A stretch of DNA of 35,556 nucleotides from Clostridiales bacterium (GCA_024697575.1 JAILFM010000110.1:1-35556), one strand, 5' to 3'; counted from the stretch's first letter, positions 18,299 through 30,065 are shown. Numbers and translations: made by a program. The notes: generated from the sequence alone by a model not told the origin.

Positions 18299-19336
18299 AT
18301 GGCAGTTAAAGTTGCTATTAACGGCTTTGGCCGTATCGGCCGTCTCGCTTTCCGTCAGATGTTTGACGCTGAAGGTTATGAGATCGTCGCTATCAACGAC
18401 CTTACAAAGCCCTCAATGCTCGCTCATCTTCTTAAATATGACACCGCTCAGGGCGGTTATTGCGGCAAAATCGGCGAAAACAAGCACTCTGTTGCCGCTG
18501 ATGACGAAGCTAACACAATAACAGTTGACGGCAAAACTCTCAAGATTTATGCAGAAAAGGACGCTGCTAATTGCCCCTGGGGCGCTCTTGATGTTGATGT
18601 TGTTCTTGAATGCACCGGTTTTTATTGCTCAAAAGAAAAGAGCATGGCTCATATTAACGCAGGCGCTAAAAAGGTTGTTATATCCGCTCCCGCAGGCAAT
18701 GATCTTAAGACAATCGTGTTCTCTGTTAATGAAGGTACTCTTACTTCTGAAGACCAGATTATCTCCGCAGCTTCCTGCACAACAAACTGCCTTGCTCCCA
18801 TGGCAAAAGCTCTTAATGATTACGCTCCCATTCAGAGCGGTATCATGAGCACCATTCACGCTTACACCGGCGACCAGATGATTCTTGACGGTCCTCACAG
18901 AAAGGGTGACCTCAGAAGAGCTCGCGCAGGCGCGGCAAACATTGTTCCCAACTCAACAGGCGCTGCAAAGGCAATCGGTCTTGTTATCCCCGAGCTCAAC
19001 GGCAAACTTATCGGTTCTGCTCAGAGAGTTCCCGTTCCCACAGGTTCAACAACAATCCTTACAGCTGTTGTTAAGGGCGAAAATGTTACTAAAGACGGCA
19101 TCAATGCTGCTATGAAAGCTGCTGCTTCCGAGTCATACGGATATAATGAAGACCCCATCGTTTCAAGCGATGTAATCGGCATGAAGTTCGGCTCACTGTT
19201 TGATGCTACTCAGACAATGGTTGCACCTCTTGGTGACGGTCTGTACGAAGTACAGGTTGTTTCATGGTATGATAACGAGAACAGCTACACCAGCCAGATG
19301 GTTCGCACAATTAAGTATTTTGCTGAACTTGCGTAA
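18299..19336 (+). CDS. gap: Glyceraldehyde-3-phosphate dehydrogenase, type I
   Basis: '[17 protein letters not shown]', '[15 protein letters not shown]', '[15 protein letters not shown]'; RBS CGGAGG. Confidence 0.98.
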   Translation: MAVKVAINGFGRIGRLAFRQMFDAEGYEIVAINDLTKPSMLAHLLKYDTAQGGYCGKIGENKHSVAADDEANTITVDGKTLKIYAEKDAANCPWGALDVDVVLECTGFYCSKEKSMAHINAGAKKVVISAPAGNDLKTIVFSVNEGTLTSEDQIISAASCTTNCLAPMAKALNDYAPIQSGIMSTIHAYTGDQMILDGPHRKGDLRRARAGAANIVPNSTGAAKAIGLVIPELNGKLIGSAQRVPVPTGSTTILTAVVKGENVTKDGINAAMKAAASESYGYNEDPIVSSDVIGMKFGSLFDATQTMVAPLGDGLYEVQVVSWYDNENSYTSQMVRTIKYFAELA

Positions 19337-19353
19337 TTTCTGAAAAATCTTTT

Positions 19354-19389
19354 AAAGCTGCGGTGAAGAAATTCGTTGCAGCTTTTTTT
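19354..19389 (+). terminator. Terminator of gap
   Basis: AAAGCTGC ... GCAGCTTT stem followed by T-run. Confidence 0.8.
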
Positions 19390-19396
19390 CCTGCAA

Positions 19397-19432
19397 AAAA
19401 CACCCGAATGAGAACTCTCATCCGGGTGTTTT
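19397..19432 (-). terminator. Terminator of the ribosomal supercluster
   Basis: AAAACACCCGAATGAGA / TCTCATCCGGGTGTTTT; minus-strand read ends in TTTTTTG. Confidence 0.85.
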
Positions 19433-19445
19433 CGCTATTAAATCA

Positions 19446-19787
19446 TCAGACAAGTTCGATTATAGCCATTTCAGCCGCGTCGCCTCTGCGGGCGCCTGTC
19501 TTGATAATGCGGCAATAACCGCCATTTACGTCTTTATATTTGGGGGCAATCTCATCAAAGAGTTTTTTAACAACCTCGCCTTTTGTGACGTAAGCCATTA
19601 CTTTACGCTTTGAGTGGAGAGAATTATCCTTCGCAACGGTTATCATCTTTTCCGCCATTGCGCGAACTTCCTGAGCCCTTGTTGCGGTTGTTTCAATTCT
19701 GCCGTTTTCAAACAGATAAGTTACAAGGCCTCTGAGCATTGCCTTGCGATGGTCGCTTGCACGGCCAAGCTTTCTGGTTCCGGGCAT
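19446..19787 (-). CDS. rplQ: 50S ribosomal protein L17
   Basis: '[19 protein letters not shown]'. Confidence 0.97.
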   Translation of the reverse strand: MPGTRKLGRASDHRKAMLRGLVTYLFENGRIETTATRAQEVRAMAEKMITVAKDNSLHSKRKVMAYVTKGEVVKKLFDEIAPKYKDVNGGYCRIIKTGARRGDAAEMAIIELV

Positions 19788-19808
19788 TTAATTCACACTC
19801 CTTCCCGT

Positions 19809-20759
19809 TTAGTCCTCGTCTCTGCGAAGTGAAAAGCCTAAAGAATTAAGCTTTGAAACAACTTCGTCAAGAGATTTGCGTCCGAGATTACGAACCTTCA
19901 TCATTTCTTCCTCGGACCTGTTGATCAGATCTTGTACTGTATTGATTGAAGCTCTCTTCAAACAGTTAAATGAACGAACAGAGAGGTCAAGTTCCTCAAT
20001 GGTCATCTCTAAGACTTTACCCTTGGTATCGTCCGGTTTTTCAACCATAGTATCTGTTGCGAACACCTCGCCGGAAAGGTCACCGAAGAGGGTGAGATGG
20101 TCGTTGAGAATCTTGGCGCCGAGAGAGACGGCGTCCATCGCGTTTATAGTGCCGTCAGTCCACACCTCAAGTGTCAACTTGTCAAGGTCAGTCATCTGCC
20201 CGACACGGGTGTTATCTACTGTATAGTTAACTTTCAATACAGGTGTATAGATTGAGTCAATTGCAATAACGCCGATTGGAGGATCTAAAAGCTCCTTATT
20301 CCTTTCGGCTGAAACATATCCTCTGCCGTTGTCACATGTAAGTTCCATTTTTACATGAGCATCGGAATTAAGGCTGGCGATATGAAGCTCGGGGTTTAAA
20401 ATCTCAACCTCAGAGCCGGTTTTGATATCGCCCGCTTTGAGTTCACCTTCACCGCTTGCGTCAATATAAAGCGTTTTAGGTTCATTGTCATTAATCCTGA
20501 GAATTACGCTCTTAAGATTAAGAACAATTTCCGTAACATCTTCTTTAACGCCGGGAATTGTGCTGAACTCATGAAGCACACCGTCAATTTTGGCTGAAGT
20601 AATTGCATATCCGGGCAGAGATGAGAGAAGAACCCTTCTCAAACTGTTGCCCAATGTAATTCCGTAACCTCTTTCGAGAGGTTCAACAACAAACTTGCCA
20701 AATGTACCGTCCTGACTGAACTCGGCAGTTTCAATTCTGGGCTTTTCGAAACCAATCAT
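19809..20759 (-). CDS. rpoA: RNA polymerase alpha subunit
   Basis: '[30 protein letters not shown]' and C-terminal '[12 protein letters not shown]'. Confidence 0.98.
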   Translation of the reverse strand: MIGFEKPRIETAEFSQDGTFGKFVVEPLERGYGITLGNSLRRVLLSSLPGYAITSAKIDGVLHEFSTIPGVKEDVTEIVLNLKSVILRINDNEPKTLYIDASGEGELKAGDIKTGSEVEILNPELHIASLNSDAHVKMELTCDNGRGYVSAERNKELLDPPIGVIAIDSIYTPVLKVNYTVDNTRVGQMTDLDKLTLEVWTDGTINAMDAVSLGAKILNDHLTLFGDLSGEVFATDTMVEKPDDTKGKVLEMTIEELDLSVRSFNCLKRASINTVQDLINRSEEEMMKVRNLGRKSLDEVVSKLNSLGFSLRRDED

Positions 20760-20885
20760 TTCAAAACCCTCCTTTTAGTCATGCGGCAAAAGCCGTGCTT
20801 ATACGCATTCAAACAGTCGCTTCTCCTTATTCCAAATAATAATAAACCGAAATAAACCGTTAACACCGGTAAAAAAAGGTTTAAA

Positions 20886-21512
20886 TTATTTGGAGTAAAG
20901 TTCAACGATAAGATGCTCTTCTACAGGGCATTCAATCTGTTCACGTGTGGGCAAAGCAACAATTTTAGCCGAAAGGTCATCATTATTTCTGTCAAGCCAC
21001 TGAGGAACAGGTCTTGCTGAGCAGGCTTCAACTGTTGACTTAATCTTTTCACTGTCCTTGCTGCCTGAAGCAATTGCAACCGAATCGCCGGCTTTTACAA
21101 GGTATGAAGGAATATCAACTTTATGACCGTTAACTTTGAAATGACCGTGGTTAACAAGCTGTCTTGCTTCCGCTCTGGAATTTGCCCATCCGAGAAGATA
21201 AACAACATTGTCAAGTCTGCTTTCGCAAATTTGAAGCAGGTTTTCACCGGTGATGCCCTGCTTACGCTCGGCTAACTCAAAATATTTGTAAAACTGTTTT
21301 TCGGGAATTCCGTAAAAACGCTTGGCCTGCTGCTTAGCGCGAAGCTGAAGACCGTATTCGGTAGGCTTCTTGCGGCTCTGACCATGCTGACCGGGTGCAT
21401 AGGACCTGCGCTCCAATGCGCACTTGCCTGTGTAGCAGCGCTCGCCTTTAAGAAACAATTTCTTGCCCTCGCGACGGCAAAGCTTGCAGACCGCTCCGGT
21501 ATATCTTGCCAT
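20886..21512 (-). CDS. rpsD: 30S ribosomal protein S4
   Basis: '[13 protein letters not shown]', '[27 protein letters not shown]'. Confidence 0.97.
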   Translation of the reverse strand: MARYTGAVCKLCRREGKKLFLKGERCYTGKCALERRSYAPGQHGQSRKKPTEYGLQLRAKQQAKRFYGIPEKQFYKYFELAERKQGITGENLLQICESRLDNVVYLLGWANSRAEARQLVNHGHFKVNGHKVDIPSYLVKAGDSVAIASGSKDSEKIKSTVEACSARPVPQWLDRNNDDLSAKIVALPTREQIECPVEEHLIVELYSK

Positions 21513-21539
21513 ATTGGTTACACCTCCAAAAAATTCTGG

Positions 21540-21941
21540 TTACACGCGTCTTCTCTTGGGCGGACGGCATCCGTTGTGAGGAATGGGAGTTACATCTTTA
21601 ATCATTGTAACATCCAGACCTGCTGTCTGTAAAGCTCTGATAGCAGCTTCACGACCCTGACCCGGGCCTTTAACATAAACTTCAACTGTCTTCATTCCGT
21701 GGTCAACAGCAATCTTTGCCGCTGTCTCAGCCGCTGTCTGCGCTGCGAAGGGAGTTGACTTTTTTGAGCCTCTGAATCCCATCTCTCCCGCAGAAGCCCA
21801 GGAAATTGCGTTGCCCTGAGTATCAGTGATGGTTACGATGGTGTTGTTAAAGGTGGATTGGATATGGGCTGCGCCGCGCTCAACATTTTTACGCTGAATA
21901 CGCTTGCGTGTATTTGATGCTTTTTTTACTACTTTAGCCAT
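21540..21941 (-). CDS. rpsK: 30S ribosomal protein S11
   Basis: '[16 protein letters not shown]', '[16 protein letters not shown]'. Confidence 0.98.
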   Translation of the reverse strand: MAKVVKKASNTRKRIQRKNVERGAAHIQSTFNNTIVTITDTQGNAISWASAGEMGFRGSKKSTPFAAQTAAETAAKIAVDHGMKTVEVYVKGPGQGREAAIRALQTAGLDVTMIKDVTPIPHNGCRPPKRRRV

Positions 21942-21956
21942 AATATCCCTCCTTGA

Positions 21957-22325
21957 TTACTTCTTCTTGTTGGCAATGGTCTTCTTGGGACCTTTGCGGG
22001 TACGCGCGTTAGTCTTTGAACGCTGTCCCCTTACAGGCAGACCCTTGCGATGGCGAACGCCGCGATAGCATCCGATTTCAATAAGTCTTTTGATGTCAAA
22101 AGCTGTCTCTCTGCGAAGATCACCTTCAACCTTTACATTGTGATCAATGTATTCACGCAGCTTTGAAACATCATCCTCGGTCATATCCTTAACTCTCAGG
22201 TCAGGATTTACACCGGTTGCTGCAATAATGTCGCTTGCTGTTTTACGACCTATGCCGTAAATGTAGGTAAGAGCAATTTCAATTCTCTTATCTCTGGGCA
22301 GGTCAACACCTGATATACGCGCCAT
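21957..22325 (-). CDS. rpsM: 30S ribosomal protein S13
   Basis: '[24 protein letters not shown]', '[21 protein letters not shown]'. Confidence 0.98.
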   Translation of the reverse strand: MARISGVDLPRDKRIEIALTYIYGIGRKTASDIIAATGVNPDLRVKDMTEDDVSKLREYIDHNVKVEGDLRRETAFDIKRLIEIGCYRGVRHRKGLPVRGQRSKTNARTRKGPKKTIANKKK

Positions 22326-22368
22326 TTGTCAATTGCACCTCCAATAAAACTTGGTTTTACGCCGGGTC

Positions 22369-22482
22369 TCAGCCCTGACGCTGTTTGTGCTTGGGATTTT
22401 CACAGATAACCATTATTTTTCCCTTGCGTTTAATAATTTTGCATTTTTCGCAAATCTTTTTGACAGAAGGTCTGACTTTCAT
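22369..22482 (-). CDS. rpmJ: 50S ribosomal protein L36 (not in ORF track)
   Basis: Manual translation: [37 protein letters not shown] stop; RBS AAGGAGG; canonical infA-rpmJ-rpsM position. Confidence 0.96.
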   Translation of the reverse strand: MKVRPSVKKICEKCKIIKRKGKIMVICENPKHKQRQG

Positions 22483-22500
22483 ATTTTACCTCCTTGAAAC

Positions 22501-22719
22501 TTACTTTGAACGCCATGTAATACGACCTTTTGTAAGATCGTACGGCGACATCTCAACTGTAACTTTATCTCCGGGCAAGATGCGAATATAATTCATTCTC
22601 AATTTGCCGGAAATATGAGCTAAAATCCGATGACCGTTTCCAAGCTGTACCTGAAAAGTCGCATTCGGAAGGGCTTCAATAACCGTACCCTCAACTTCAA
22701 TCATGTCCTGTTTAGACAT
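22501..22719 (-). CDS. infA: Translation initiation factor IF-1
   Basis: '[53 protein letters not shown]'. Confidence 0.98.
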   Translation of the reverse strand: MSKQDMIEVEGTVIEALPNATFQVQLGNGHRILAHISGKLRMNYIRILPGDKVTVEMSPYDLTKGRITWRSK

Positions 22720-22982
22720 AAATCCTCCTGATTGTTGCCTGATAATTCGGTGCTGATTCGTCTCAAAGCTTTTCTGATGGCTCTGTCAGACATCATTTCA
22801 TCTTCACACAAAGTAAAAGATGTTTCTTTTATATGACGAATGTTTTTTCTCTTCGGTTTGTTTAAAGGACGCTCTTTACCGTCCGCAAGGGTCACAGCCT
22901 TCTGTGTGCTGCTTAGCACAGCCAGCAGATAACCTTTATCACGGCCGGCAAGTGAAATCACAACACTGCCTTTAGTGAGCAT
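22701..22982 (-). CDS. KOW-domain RNA-binding protein (L14E/L27E-like)
   Basis: '[20 protein letters not shown]...[17 protein letters not shown]'; overlaps infA by 19 bp. Confidence 0.8.
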   Translation of the reverse strand: MLTKGSVVISLAGRDKGYLLAVLSSTQKAVTLADGKERPLNKPKRKNIRHIKETSFTLCEDEMMSDRAIRKALRRISTELSGNNQEDLCLNRT

Positions 22983-22991
22983 TTATTCACC

Positions 22992-23741
22992 TCATACCCT
23001 TGTAAGTATTACGGGACCGTTTGATGTTATGGCAACGGTATGCTCAAAATGTGCGGAATACTTTCCGTCCTTCGTTTTAACAGTCCAACCGTCAGGCAAC
23101 CGCCTGATATCCGCCTTACCCATGTTTATCATAGGTTCAATGGCAATCGTCATACCCGGCTGCAAACGAACGCCTCTGCCGGGGGTTCCGTAATTGGGTA
23201 CGGATGGGTCCTCATGCATTACATGACCGACACCGTGACCGGTATATTCACGCACAACAGAAAAACCTGCTTCCTCACAATAAGCCTGAACAGCGTGACC
23301 GATATCGCCGATTCTTCCGCCGACCTGTGCCGCTTCGATTCCTTTATACAGACTTTCGCGCGTCACATCACACAGCCGCTGTGCTTCGGGGGATATTGCC
23401 CCCGCCGCAAATGTCGCGGCGTTGTCACCGACATAGCCATTGAAGGTAGCTCCAACGTCAATGGAAACGATGTCACCTTCGTGCACTATTCGCTTTTTGC
23501 TTGGAATGCCGTGAATAACCTCATCATTTATGGATATGCATGATGCAGCAGGATATCCCTGATAACCGAGGAATGTCGGAACAGCGTTATGCAAACGAAT
23601 AAAATGCTCGCACACTCTGTTTATTTCAAATGTAGATACCCCGGGTTTAACCGCTTCACCTGCTGCAATTAATGCTCCTGCGGCGATTTTACACGCCTGT
23701 CTCATCAGATTTATTTCACCTGTTGTCTTGAGCACTATCAT
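22992..23741 (-). CDS. map: Methionine aminopeptidase type I
   Basis: 'HNAVPTFLGYQGYPAASCISINDEVIHGIP', 'GHGVGHVMHEDPSVPNYG'. Confidence 0.97.
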   Translation of the reverse strand: MIVLKTTGEINLMRQACKIAAGALIAAGEAVKPGVSTFEINRVCEHFIRLHNAVPTFLGYQGYPAASCISINDEVIHGIPSKKRIVHEGDIVSIDVGATFNGYVGDNAATFAAGAISPEAQRLCDVTRESLYKGIEAAQVGGRIGDIGHAVQAYCEEAGFSVVREYTGHGVGHVMHEDPSVPNYGTPGRGVRLQPGMTIAIEPMINMGKADIRRLPDGWTVKTKDGKYSAHFEHTVAITSNGPVILTRV

Positions 23742-23775
23742 GCCAATCCTCCATTAAAACCTGCGCTCACCGGAC

Positions 23776-25134
23776 TTAATCAAGGAAGCCCTTATAGTGG
23801 CGCATCATCATCTGGCTTTCAAGAGATTTAACCGTCTCAAGAGCAACACCAACAAGAATGATGATTGAAGTACCGCCGAGTGAAACATTCATTCCGGCTG
23901 AATAACCTGCGCTTGTAAGCGCGGCAGTCGAAACCTGAGAATAAATAATCGGGAAAAGAGCGACAACAGATAAAAGCAAAGCGCCAAGCAGAGTGATTCT
24001 GTTGATTATCTTGCCGATATACCTTGAGGTCGGTTCACCGGGACGAATACCGGGAATTGAACCGCCGTTATCGCGTATATTCTTTGACATTTCAATCGGA
24101 TTGTACTGAATGCTTGAATAGAAATAGGCAAAAGCAATAATGAACACAAAATAAATGATTGCGTATGCCCAGTGATTTGAAGTAAAGAGACTGAAGAAGG
24201 TGTTCCAACCGCTGTCCTCACTTATTTTTGAGGAAACAAACATCTGAATTGTGGGCGGAAGAGAAAGAATTGACGACGCAAAGATAACAGGCATAACACC
24301 CGACATATTAACCTTAATCGGCATATGAGTGCTTTGACCGCCGTACATTTTTCTGCCAACAACGCGTTTTGCATACTGAATGGGAAGTCTTCTTTCAGCA
24401 TTATCCATCCATACTATGAATGCAATAATAAGAATAAGAATGATTGAAACGATAGGTGAAAGGAAATAATACGGACCGCCGTACCTGATATAGCCTGTTT
24501 CGGGGCTGAAGAGAGAGGCGATAAGAGTCGGAATTCTTGAAACAATACCCGCAAAAAGTATCAGTGAAATACCGTTGCCGATTCCTCTGTCTGTGATTTG
24601 CTCACCAAGCCACATGATAAGAGCCGTACCTGCTGTAAAGCAGGAGATTATTACCACTGCCTGGAAGAAAGCCCAGCCGCCGGTATAATCGGCGCCCGTT
24701 GCAGGATTCTTAACAAGGAAGTCCTGTGAACGAAGGTAGAAGAAATAAGCGGTACTTTGAAGCAAACCGAGAACGATTGTAACAAATCTTGTGATTGTTG
24801 CAATCTTTTTACGGCCTTCTTCGCCTTCCTTTTGAAGTCTCTCAAGGGCGGGAATTGCAACAGCAAGAAGCTGCATAATAATCGAGCTGTTGATGTAGGG
24901 TGTGATTGACATGGCAAAAATCGTACCGTAGTTAAAAGCATCACCTGTCATCATGCTCAGGTAGTTCATAAATGTTCCCGCATTAGGGTCGGAAACAATG
25001 CCGGCTTCACCGATATCGGTAAAAGGCACGGGAATCGCTGCACCGATTCTGAATATCAGAATAATAAGGCATGTAAAGAGAATCTTCTTTCTCAGTTCGG
25101 GGATTTTCCATGCGTTTGAAATCGTTTTAAGCAC
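23776..25134 (-). CDS. secY: Preprotein translocase subunit SecY
   Basis: 'GIGNGISLILFAGIVSRIP', 'INRITLLGALLLSVVALFPI', 'LVGVALETVKSLESQMMMRHYKGF'. Confidence 0.98.
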   Translation of the reverse strand: MLKTISNAWKIPELRKKILFTCLIILIFRIGAAIPVPFTDIGEAGIVSDPNAGTFMNYLSMMTGDAFNYGTIFAMSITPYINSSIIMQLLAVAIPALERLQKEGEEGRKKIATITRFVTIVLGLLQSTAYFFYLRSQDFLVKNPATGADYTGGWAFFQAVVIISCFTAGTALIMWLGEQITDRGIGNGISLILFAGIVSRIPTLIASLFSPETGYIRYGGPYYFLSPIVSIILILIIAFIVWMDNAERRLPIQYAKRVVGRKMYGGQSTHMPIKVNMSGVMPVIFASSILSLPPTIQMFVSSKISEDSGWNTFFSLFTSNHWAYAIIYFVFIIAFAYFYSSIQYNPIEMSKNIRDNGGSIPGIRPGEPTSRYIGKIINRITLLGALLLSVVALFPIIYSQVSTAALTSAGYSAGMNVSLGGTSIIILVGVALETVKSLESQMMMRHYKGFLD

Positions 25135-25136
25135 AG

Positions 25137-25580
25137 TTAAATCACCTCTGCCTTTCCTCCGGCAGCTTCAATCTTAGTCTTGGCACTTTCAGAAAAAGCA
25201 TTTGCCTGAACGGTGAGCTTCTTCGAAATTTCGCCCTGACCTAAAATCTTAACGCCGTCCAAAGTTTTCTTGATAATGCCCTTTTCAACAATAGCTTCAA
25301 CTGTTACGGTATCACCGTCGTTAAAGTTTTTGTCAAGAGTTGAAAGGTTGACAATAGCAAATTCAGTTGCAAAAATGTTATTGAAGCCTCTCTTGGGGAT
25401 TCTCCTTTGAAGGGGCATCTGGCCGCCTTCAAAACCTGCGCGCTGACCTCTGCCTGCACGGGCAAGCTGACCCTTATGACCTTTACCGGCTGTCTTACCC
25501 TGACCTGATGCGGGACCGCGGCCGATACGCTTGCGTGCTTTTGTTGAGCCGGCTGCAGGAGAAAGATCATGTAACTTCAT
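25137..25580 (-). CDS. rplO: 50S ribosomal protein L15
   Basis: '[37 protein letters not shown]'. Confidence 0.97.
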   Translation of the reverse strand: MKLHDLSPAAGSTKARKRIGRGPASGQGKTAGKGHKGQLARAGRGQRAGFEGGQMPLQRRIPKRGFNNIFATEFAIVNLSTLDKNFNDGDTVTVEAIVEKGIIKKTLDGVKILGQGEISKKLTVQANAFSESAKTKIEAAGGKAEVI

Positions 25581-25771
25581 CAGTTGTTTCCTCCTTGCTC
25601 GATTACCTCAAGAAGATGAGACAGTTTCTTGATCTTGCCCATTGTCGCTGCGTTATCCGGCTGGGTAACAACATCACCTGTTTTACGAAGACCAAGAGCA
25701 CGGGCGGTAGCAATCTGATCTTTCTTGCTTCCGATTAAGCTTTTTTTAAGCTTAATTTTAATCTCAGCCAT
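25580..25771 (-). CDS. rpmD: 50S ribosomal protein L30
   Basis: '[25 protein letters not shown]'. Confidence 0.95.
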   Translation of the reverse strand: MAEIKIKLKKSLIGSKKDQIATARALGLRKTGDVVTQPDNAATMGKIKKLSHLLEVIEQGGNN

Positions 25772-25784
25772 TTTTCCGCCCTCC

Positions 25785-26285
25785 TTAACCTAAAATATCC
25801 TTGACGGATTTCCCGCGGATTACCGCAACTTCTTCAGCTGTACGAAGTCTGGAGAGACCGTCAACGGTAGCCCTGACTACATTGTAGGGGTTGTTTGAAC
25901 GCAGGGCCTTTGAACGAATGTCTTTAATACCGACTGTTTCAACAACGGCACGAACAGGACCGCCGGCAATAACGCCGGTACCGGGTGCGGCGGGTTTAAG
26001 AAGAACAACGCCTGCGCCGAATTTGCCTGTGATTTCATGAGGAATTGAAGTGCCTTTAAGAGCAACCTTGATAAGGTTCTTCTTTGCATCTTCAATGCCC
26101 TTACGGATTGCATCGGGAACTTCGCCGGATTTACCAACGCCGAAACCGATAATTCCGTTGCCGTCGCCTACAACAACGAGAGCGGAGAATTTCATAATAC
26201 GGCCGCCCTTAACGGTTTTTGAAACTCTGTTGATGGCAACTACGCGCTCTGTGAGCTCGTATGCCGAAGCATCAATCTTAGCCAA
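25785..26285 (-). CDS. rpsE: 30S ribosomal protein S5
   Basis: '[32 protein letters not shown]'. Confidence 0.97.
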   Translation of the reverse strand: MAKIDASAYELTERVVAINRVSKTVKGGRIMKFSALVVVGDGNGIIGFGVGKSGEVPDAIRKGIEDAKKNLIKVALKGTSIPHEITGKFGAGVVLLKPAAPGTGVIAGGPVRAVVETVGIKDIRSKALRSNNPYNVVRATVDGLSRLRTAEEVAVIRGKSVKDILG

Positions 26286-26302
26286 AACAAATTTCTCCTT
26301 TC

Positions 26303-26662
26303 TCAGAAATTGAGTCCGCCCTCACGGGCGCCTTCGGCAAGTTCCTTGACTCTGCCGTGATAGATGTAACCGCCGCGATCAAAAACAACATCTTTTATGC
26401 CTTTGTCTGCAGCGCGCTGTGCAATTAATTCGCCCACCTTGTGAGCTGCGGTTTTATTGCCGCCGTATTCCTCAAAATCCTTCTCAACAGTTGATGCGGA
26501 CACAAGGGTTACTCCCTGAACGTCGTCTATTAACTGAGCATATATATGCTGAAGGGAGCGGAATACATTAAGACGGGGACATTCGGCAGTACCGCTGATC
26601 TTGGCGCGGACTCTTTTGTGGCGAGTCTGTCTTGCCTTATTGCTGTCCGGTCTTTTAACCAT
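26303..26662 (-). CDS. rplR: 50S ribosomal protein L18
   Basis: '[19 protein letters not shown]', '[24 protein letters not shown]'. Confidence 0.97.
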   Translation of the reverse strand: MVKRPDSNKARQTRHKRVRAKISGTAECPRLNVFRSLQHIYAQLIDDVQGVTLVSASTVEKDFEEYGGNKTAAHKVGELIAQRAADKGIKDVVFDRGGYIYHGRVKELAEGAREGGLNF

Positions 26663-26685
26663 TATTATTCACTCCTTAATTAGAC

Positions 26686-27228
26686 TTATTTGCCTTTGCC
26701 GGCCTTGCCTTCTTTGCGTCTGATGACCTCATCTGAATACTTGATGCCCTTGCCCTTATACGGCTCGGGAGGTCTCTTCTCGCGAACATTGGCGGCAAAC
26801 TGTCCGACCTTCTGTTTATCGGCACCTGAAATAACAATTTTATTCGGAGACGGGCACTCAACAAGAATGCCGTCCGGTGAAGACATAATCACATCGTGTG
26901 AATAACCGATTTTCATAACAAGGTTTTTACCCTGCATTTCAGCACGGTAACCTACACCATTGATTTCAAGTTCCTTTTTGAAGCATTCATGAACACCGGT
27001 AACCATATTGGCTATAAGCGTTCTTGTCAGACCGTGAAGTGATCTGTTTAATTTTTCGTCATTGGGGCGGGTAACTTTGATTTCTTTGCCCTCAATTGTA
27101 ACTTCCATATTGGGATGCACTGTCCTTGAAAGGGTGCCTTTCGGGCCCTTTACCGTAACGGTGGCGCCGTCAATCTGAACATCAACACCCTCAGGTATAA
27201 CAATAGGTTTTTTACCTATACGTGACAT
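26686..27228 (-). CDS. rplF: 50S ribosomal protein L6
   Basis: '[16 protein letters not shown]', '[28 protein letters not shown]'. Confidence 0.97.
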   Translation of the reverse strand: MSRIGKKPIVIPEGVDVQIDGATVTVKGPKGTLSRTVHPNMEVTIEGKEIKVTRPNDEKLNRSLHGLTRTLIANMVTGVHECFKKELEINGVGYRAEMQGKNLVMKIGYSHDVIMSSPDGILVECPSPNKIVISGADKQKVGQFAANVREKRPPEPYKGKGIKYSDEVIRRKEGKAGKGK

Positions 27229-27243
27229 TTAGACGGTACCTCC

Positions 27244-27642
27244 TTACCAGATAAATGCAAGAACTTCGCCGCCGACATTGGCTTTGCGAGCATCCTTGTC
27301 AGTCATAATACCCTTTGATGTTGAAAGAATGGCAATACCGATACCCTTCATAACCTTGGGCATATTTTCAACATCGGAATAAATTCTCAGACCGGGCTTT
27401 GACACTCTGCGAAGGCCGGTTATAACCTGAGACTTGTTGGGGCCGTACTTAAGGGTAATTTCCATCATACCCTGTTTGCCGTCTTCCTCAACCTTGAATC
27501 CTTTAATGTAACCTTCATCAACAAGAATCTGAGCAATCGCCTTCTTCATGTTTGATGCCGGCACCTTCACTGTATCATGCTTTGCCGAATTCGCATTGCG
27601 GATACGGGTGAGCATATCAGCGATGGAATCAGTAATTTGCAT
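27244..27642 (-). CDS. rpsH: 30S ribosomal protein S8
   Basis: '[14 protein letters not shown]', '[31 protein letters not shown]'. Confidence 0.97.
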   Translation of the reverse strand: MQITDSIADMLTRIRNANSAKHDTVKVPASNMKKAIAQILVDEGYIKGFKVEEDGKQGMMEITLKYGPNKSQVITGLRRVSKPGLRIYSDVENMPKVMKGIGIAILSTSKGIMTDKDARKANVGGEVLAFIW

Positions 27643-27670
27643 ACTGTTTACCTCCTTTGCAATTGCTCAA

Positions 27671-27856
27671 TTACCAACTTGCTTTCTTAACACCGGGAAT
27701 CTGACCGGCGTGTGCGAGTTCTCTGAAGCAGACACGGCAAACACCGTATTTACGAAGATAAGCGTGAGGTCTGCCGCAAATTTTACATCTGTTATACGCT
27801 CTTGACGAGTATTTGGCAGGGCGAGCCTGTCTGACCTTTTGTGATGTTTTTGCCAC
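27671..27856 (-). CDS. rpsN: 30S ribosomal protein S14, zinc-binding type
   Basis: '[27 protein letters not shown]' (CXXC...CXXC). Confidence 0.97.
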   Translation of the reverse strand: MAKTSQKVRQARPAKYSSRAYNRCKICGRPHAYLRKYGVCRVCFRELAHAGQIPGVKKASW

Positions 27857-27868
27857 GGTACTACCTCC

Positions 27869-28411
27869 TTACCTTGAGAACGGAGCGCCCATAAGTGAAA
27901 GTAATTCACGGGCTTCTTCGTCTTTTTCTGCTGTTGTGACAATGCAGATGTCCATACCTCTGACCTTGTCAATCTTATCGTACTCTATCTCAGGGAAAAT
28001 AAGCTGTTCCTTAATTCCCATGCTGTAGTTGCCTCTGCCGTCAAAGGAATTGGGATTAATTCCTCTGAAGTCACGAACTCTGGGTAATGCGAGACTGAAG
28101 AGTCTGTCAAGGAACTCATACATTCTTTCACCGCGGAGTGTAACCTTGGCACCGATTGTCATGCCCTCACGGAGTTTGAAGTTAGCAACGGACTTTTTGG
28201 CTTTGCAAAGAACAGGCTTTTGACCGGTAATCTGCTTAAGATCGGAAACAACAGCGTCGAGAACCTTGCTGTTATCCTTAGCTTCGCCGCAGGAAACGTT
28301 GATAACTATCTTTTCAATCTTCGGGATTTGCATAACGCTCTTATACTCAAATTTTTTCATAAGAGCGGGGGCAACGTCTTTGACATACATTTCTTTTAAC
28401 CTTGCTGCCAT
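27869..28411 (-). CDS. rplE: 50S ribosomal protein L5
   Basis: '[39 protein letters not shown]'. Start shifted to ATG 28411; the ATG at 28420 directly abuts GGGAGG. Confidence 0.95.
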   Translation of the reverse strand: MAARLKEMYVKDVAPALMKKFEYKSVMQIPKIEKIVINVSCGEAKDNSKVLDAVVSDLKQITGQKPVLCKAKKSVANFKLREGMTIGAKVTLRGERMYEFLDRLFSLALPRVRDFRGINPNSFDGRGNYSMGIKEQLIFPEIEYDKIDKVRGMDICIVTTAEKDEEARELLSLMGAPFSR

Positions 28412-28426
28412 TTTCTGCATCCTCCC

Positions 28427-28744
28427 TTAAAATTCTGCCTGACACTTTTTACAAGTGCGGACTTTTTTGCCGTCTTTATTAACGGAATGACCTACTCTGG
28501 TCGGCTTTGAGCACTTGGGGCAGATAAGTTGAACCTTGTCTGCGTACAGAGCGCTTTCAGCCTCGATTATTCCGCCGGGCTCGCCCATCTGACGGGGCTT
28601 GACATGCTTTTTAACAATGTTGACACCTTCAACGATAACTTTGCCTTCAGAGGGAGAAACCTGCATAACCTTGCCTCTCTTGCCTCTGTATTTACCGTTA
28701 ATGACGACAACCTCGTCACCTGTTTTAACATGAACCTTATTCAT
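28427..28744 (-). CDS. rplX: 50S ribosomal protein L24
   Basis: '[26 protein letters not shown]'; ATG at 28744 with GGAGGTG upstream. Confidence 0.96.
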   Translation of the reverse strand: MNKVHVKTGDEVVVINGKYRGKRGKVMQVSPSEGKVIVEGVNIVKKHVKPRQMGEPGGIIEAESALYADKVQLICPKCSKPTRVGHSVNKDGKKVRTCKKCQAEF

Positions 28745-28759
28745 CAAACGCACCTCCGA

Positions 28760-29128
28760 TTAAAGTACTTCGGGAGCGAGAGAAAGAATTTTTGTAAACT
28801 CTTTTTCACGAAGCTCTCTTGCCACAGGCCCAAAGATACGAGTGCCCTTGGGGTTCTTGTCATCTCTGATAATAACGGCAGCGTTTTCGTCAAAGCGAAT
28901 GTATGTACCGTCATCACGGCGAAGACCCTTTGCAGTACGAACAACGACCGCTTTAACAACTTCGCCTTTTTTAACAATGCCGCCGGGTGTTGCTTTTTTA
29001 ACAGAAGCAACCACCACGTCACCAATATTGGCATACCTCCTGCCGGAACCACCGAGTACACGAATGCACATAAGCTCCTTCGCGCCGGTGTTGTCGGCAA
29101 CCTTGAGGTAACTCTGTTGCTGAATCAC
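28760..29128 (-). CDS. rplN: 50S ribosomal protein L14
   Basis: '[27 protein letters not shown]'. Confidence 0.98.
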   Translation of the reverse strand: MIQQQSYLKVADNTGAKELMCIRVLGGSGRRYANIGDVVVASVKKATPGGIVKKGEVVKAVVVRTAKGLRRDDGTYIRFDENAAVIIRDDKNPKGTRIFGPVARELREKEFTKILSLAPEVL

Positions 29129-29158
29129 AGTGTTTTCCTCCTTAACTTATGGGCTAAA

Positions 29159-29413
29159 TTATTTAGCCTTCTCAATGATTTCGACCACGCGCCATCTCTT
29201 GTCTTTTGAAAGAGGGCGGGTTTCCATTACAAGAACACGATCGCCTATACCGCACTCATTGTTCTCATCATGGGCTTTAAGCTTATAAGTGTTGTTTACG
29301 ATTTTCTTATAAAGAGGATGACGAACCCTGTCTTTAACTGAAACAACAACTGTTTTATCCATCTTGTCGCTGGTAACAATGCCAACGCGGGTCTTTCTGA
29401 GGTTTCTTTCCAT
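29159..29413 (-). CDS. rpsQ: 30S ribosomal protein S17
   Basis: '[30 protein letters not shown]'. Confidence 0.97.
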   Translation of the reverse strand: MERNLRKTRVGIVTSDKMDKTVVVSVKDRVRHPLYKKIVNNTYKLKAHDENNECGIGDRVLVMETRPLSKDKRWRVVEIIEKAK

Positions 29414-29433
29414 TGAATTATAACCTCCCTTTC

Positions 29434-29637
29434 TTACGCATTAGTGCCGTGAAGCTCAATATCTCTCTGTATTGTTTTAATACGAGCTATATCTTTTTTA
29501 ACGGCACTGATTCGCATCGGGTTATCGAGCTGGTTAACAGCCTGTTGGAAGCGCAGCTTAAAAAGCTCATCCTTCAGCTCAAGAAGCTTAGCATCCAGCT
29601 CGGCGGCGGAAAGTTCTCTTATTTCACTGGCTTTCAT
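29434..29637 (-). CDS. rpmC: 50S ribosomal protein L29
   Basis: '[42 protein letters not shown]'. Confidence 0.97.
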   Translation of the reverse strand: MKASEIRELSAAELDAKLLELKDELFKLRFQQAVNQLDNPMRISAVKKDIARIKTIQRDIELHGTNA

Positions 29638-30065
29638 TATTGCTCACCACCCAATTCTTCATCTTTACTGACAAACTTACATTTGATAGGAAGCTTAGCG
29701 GCTGCAAGACGCATGGCTTCCGCAGCGATTTCCCTGTCAACGCCGGCAATCTCAAAAAGAACTCTGCCGGGCTTAACAACGGCAACCCAGTATTCCGGTG
29801 AACCTTTACCTGAACCCATTCGGGTTTCAGCGGGCTTTTCGGTAATGGGCTTGTCGGGGAACAGCTTTATCCAGACCTGACCGCCACGCTTGATATATCT
29901 TGTCATAGCAACACGGGCTGCTTCAATCTGGTTGGAGGTTATCCACGCCGGCTCAAGAGCAACAAGACCGAAATCACCGTATGTGACAACATTGCCTCTC
30001 GTTGCCTTACCCTTGAGTCTGCCTCTTTGAACTCTGCGATATTTAACGCGTTTGGGTAAAAGCAT
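29637..30065 (-). CDS. rplP: 50S ribosomal protein L16
   Basis: '[25 protein letters not shown]'. Confidence 0.98.
   Translation of the reverse strand: MLLPKRVKYRRVQRGRLKGKATRGNVVTYGDFGLVALEPAWITSNQIEAARVAMTRYIKRGGQVWIKLFPDKPITEKPAETRMGSGKGSPEYWVAVVKPGRVLFEIAGVDREIAAEAMRLAAAKLPIKCKFVSKDEELGGEQ

Noticed and set aside
23040-23543. Plus-strand 167-aa ORF antisense to map
   Set aside because: Shadow ORF; no RBS or domain evidence.
28529-29209. Plus-strand 226-aa ORF antisense to rplX, rplN and rpsQ
   Set aside because: Shadow ORF of highly conserved ribosomal genes, no family resemblance.
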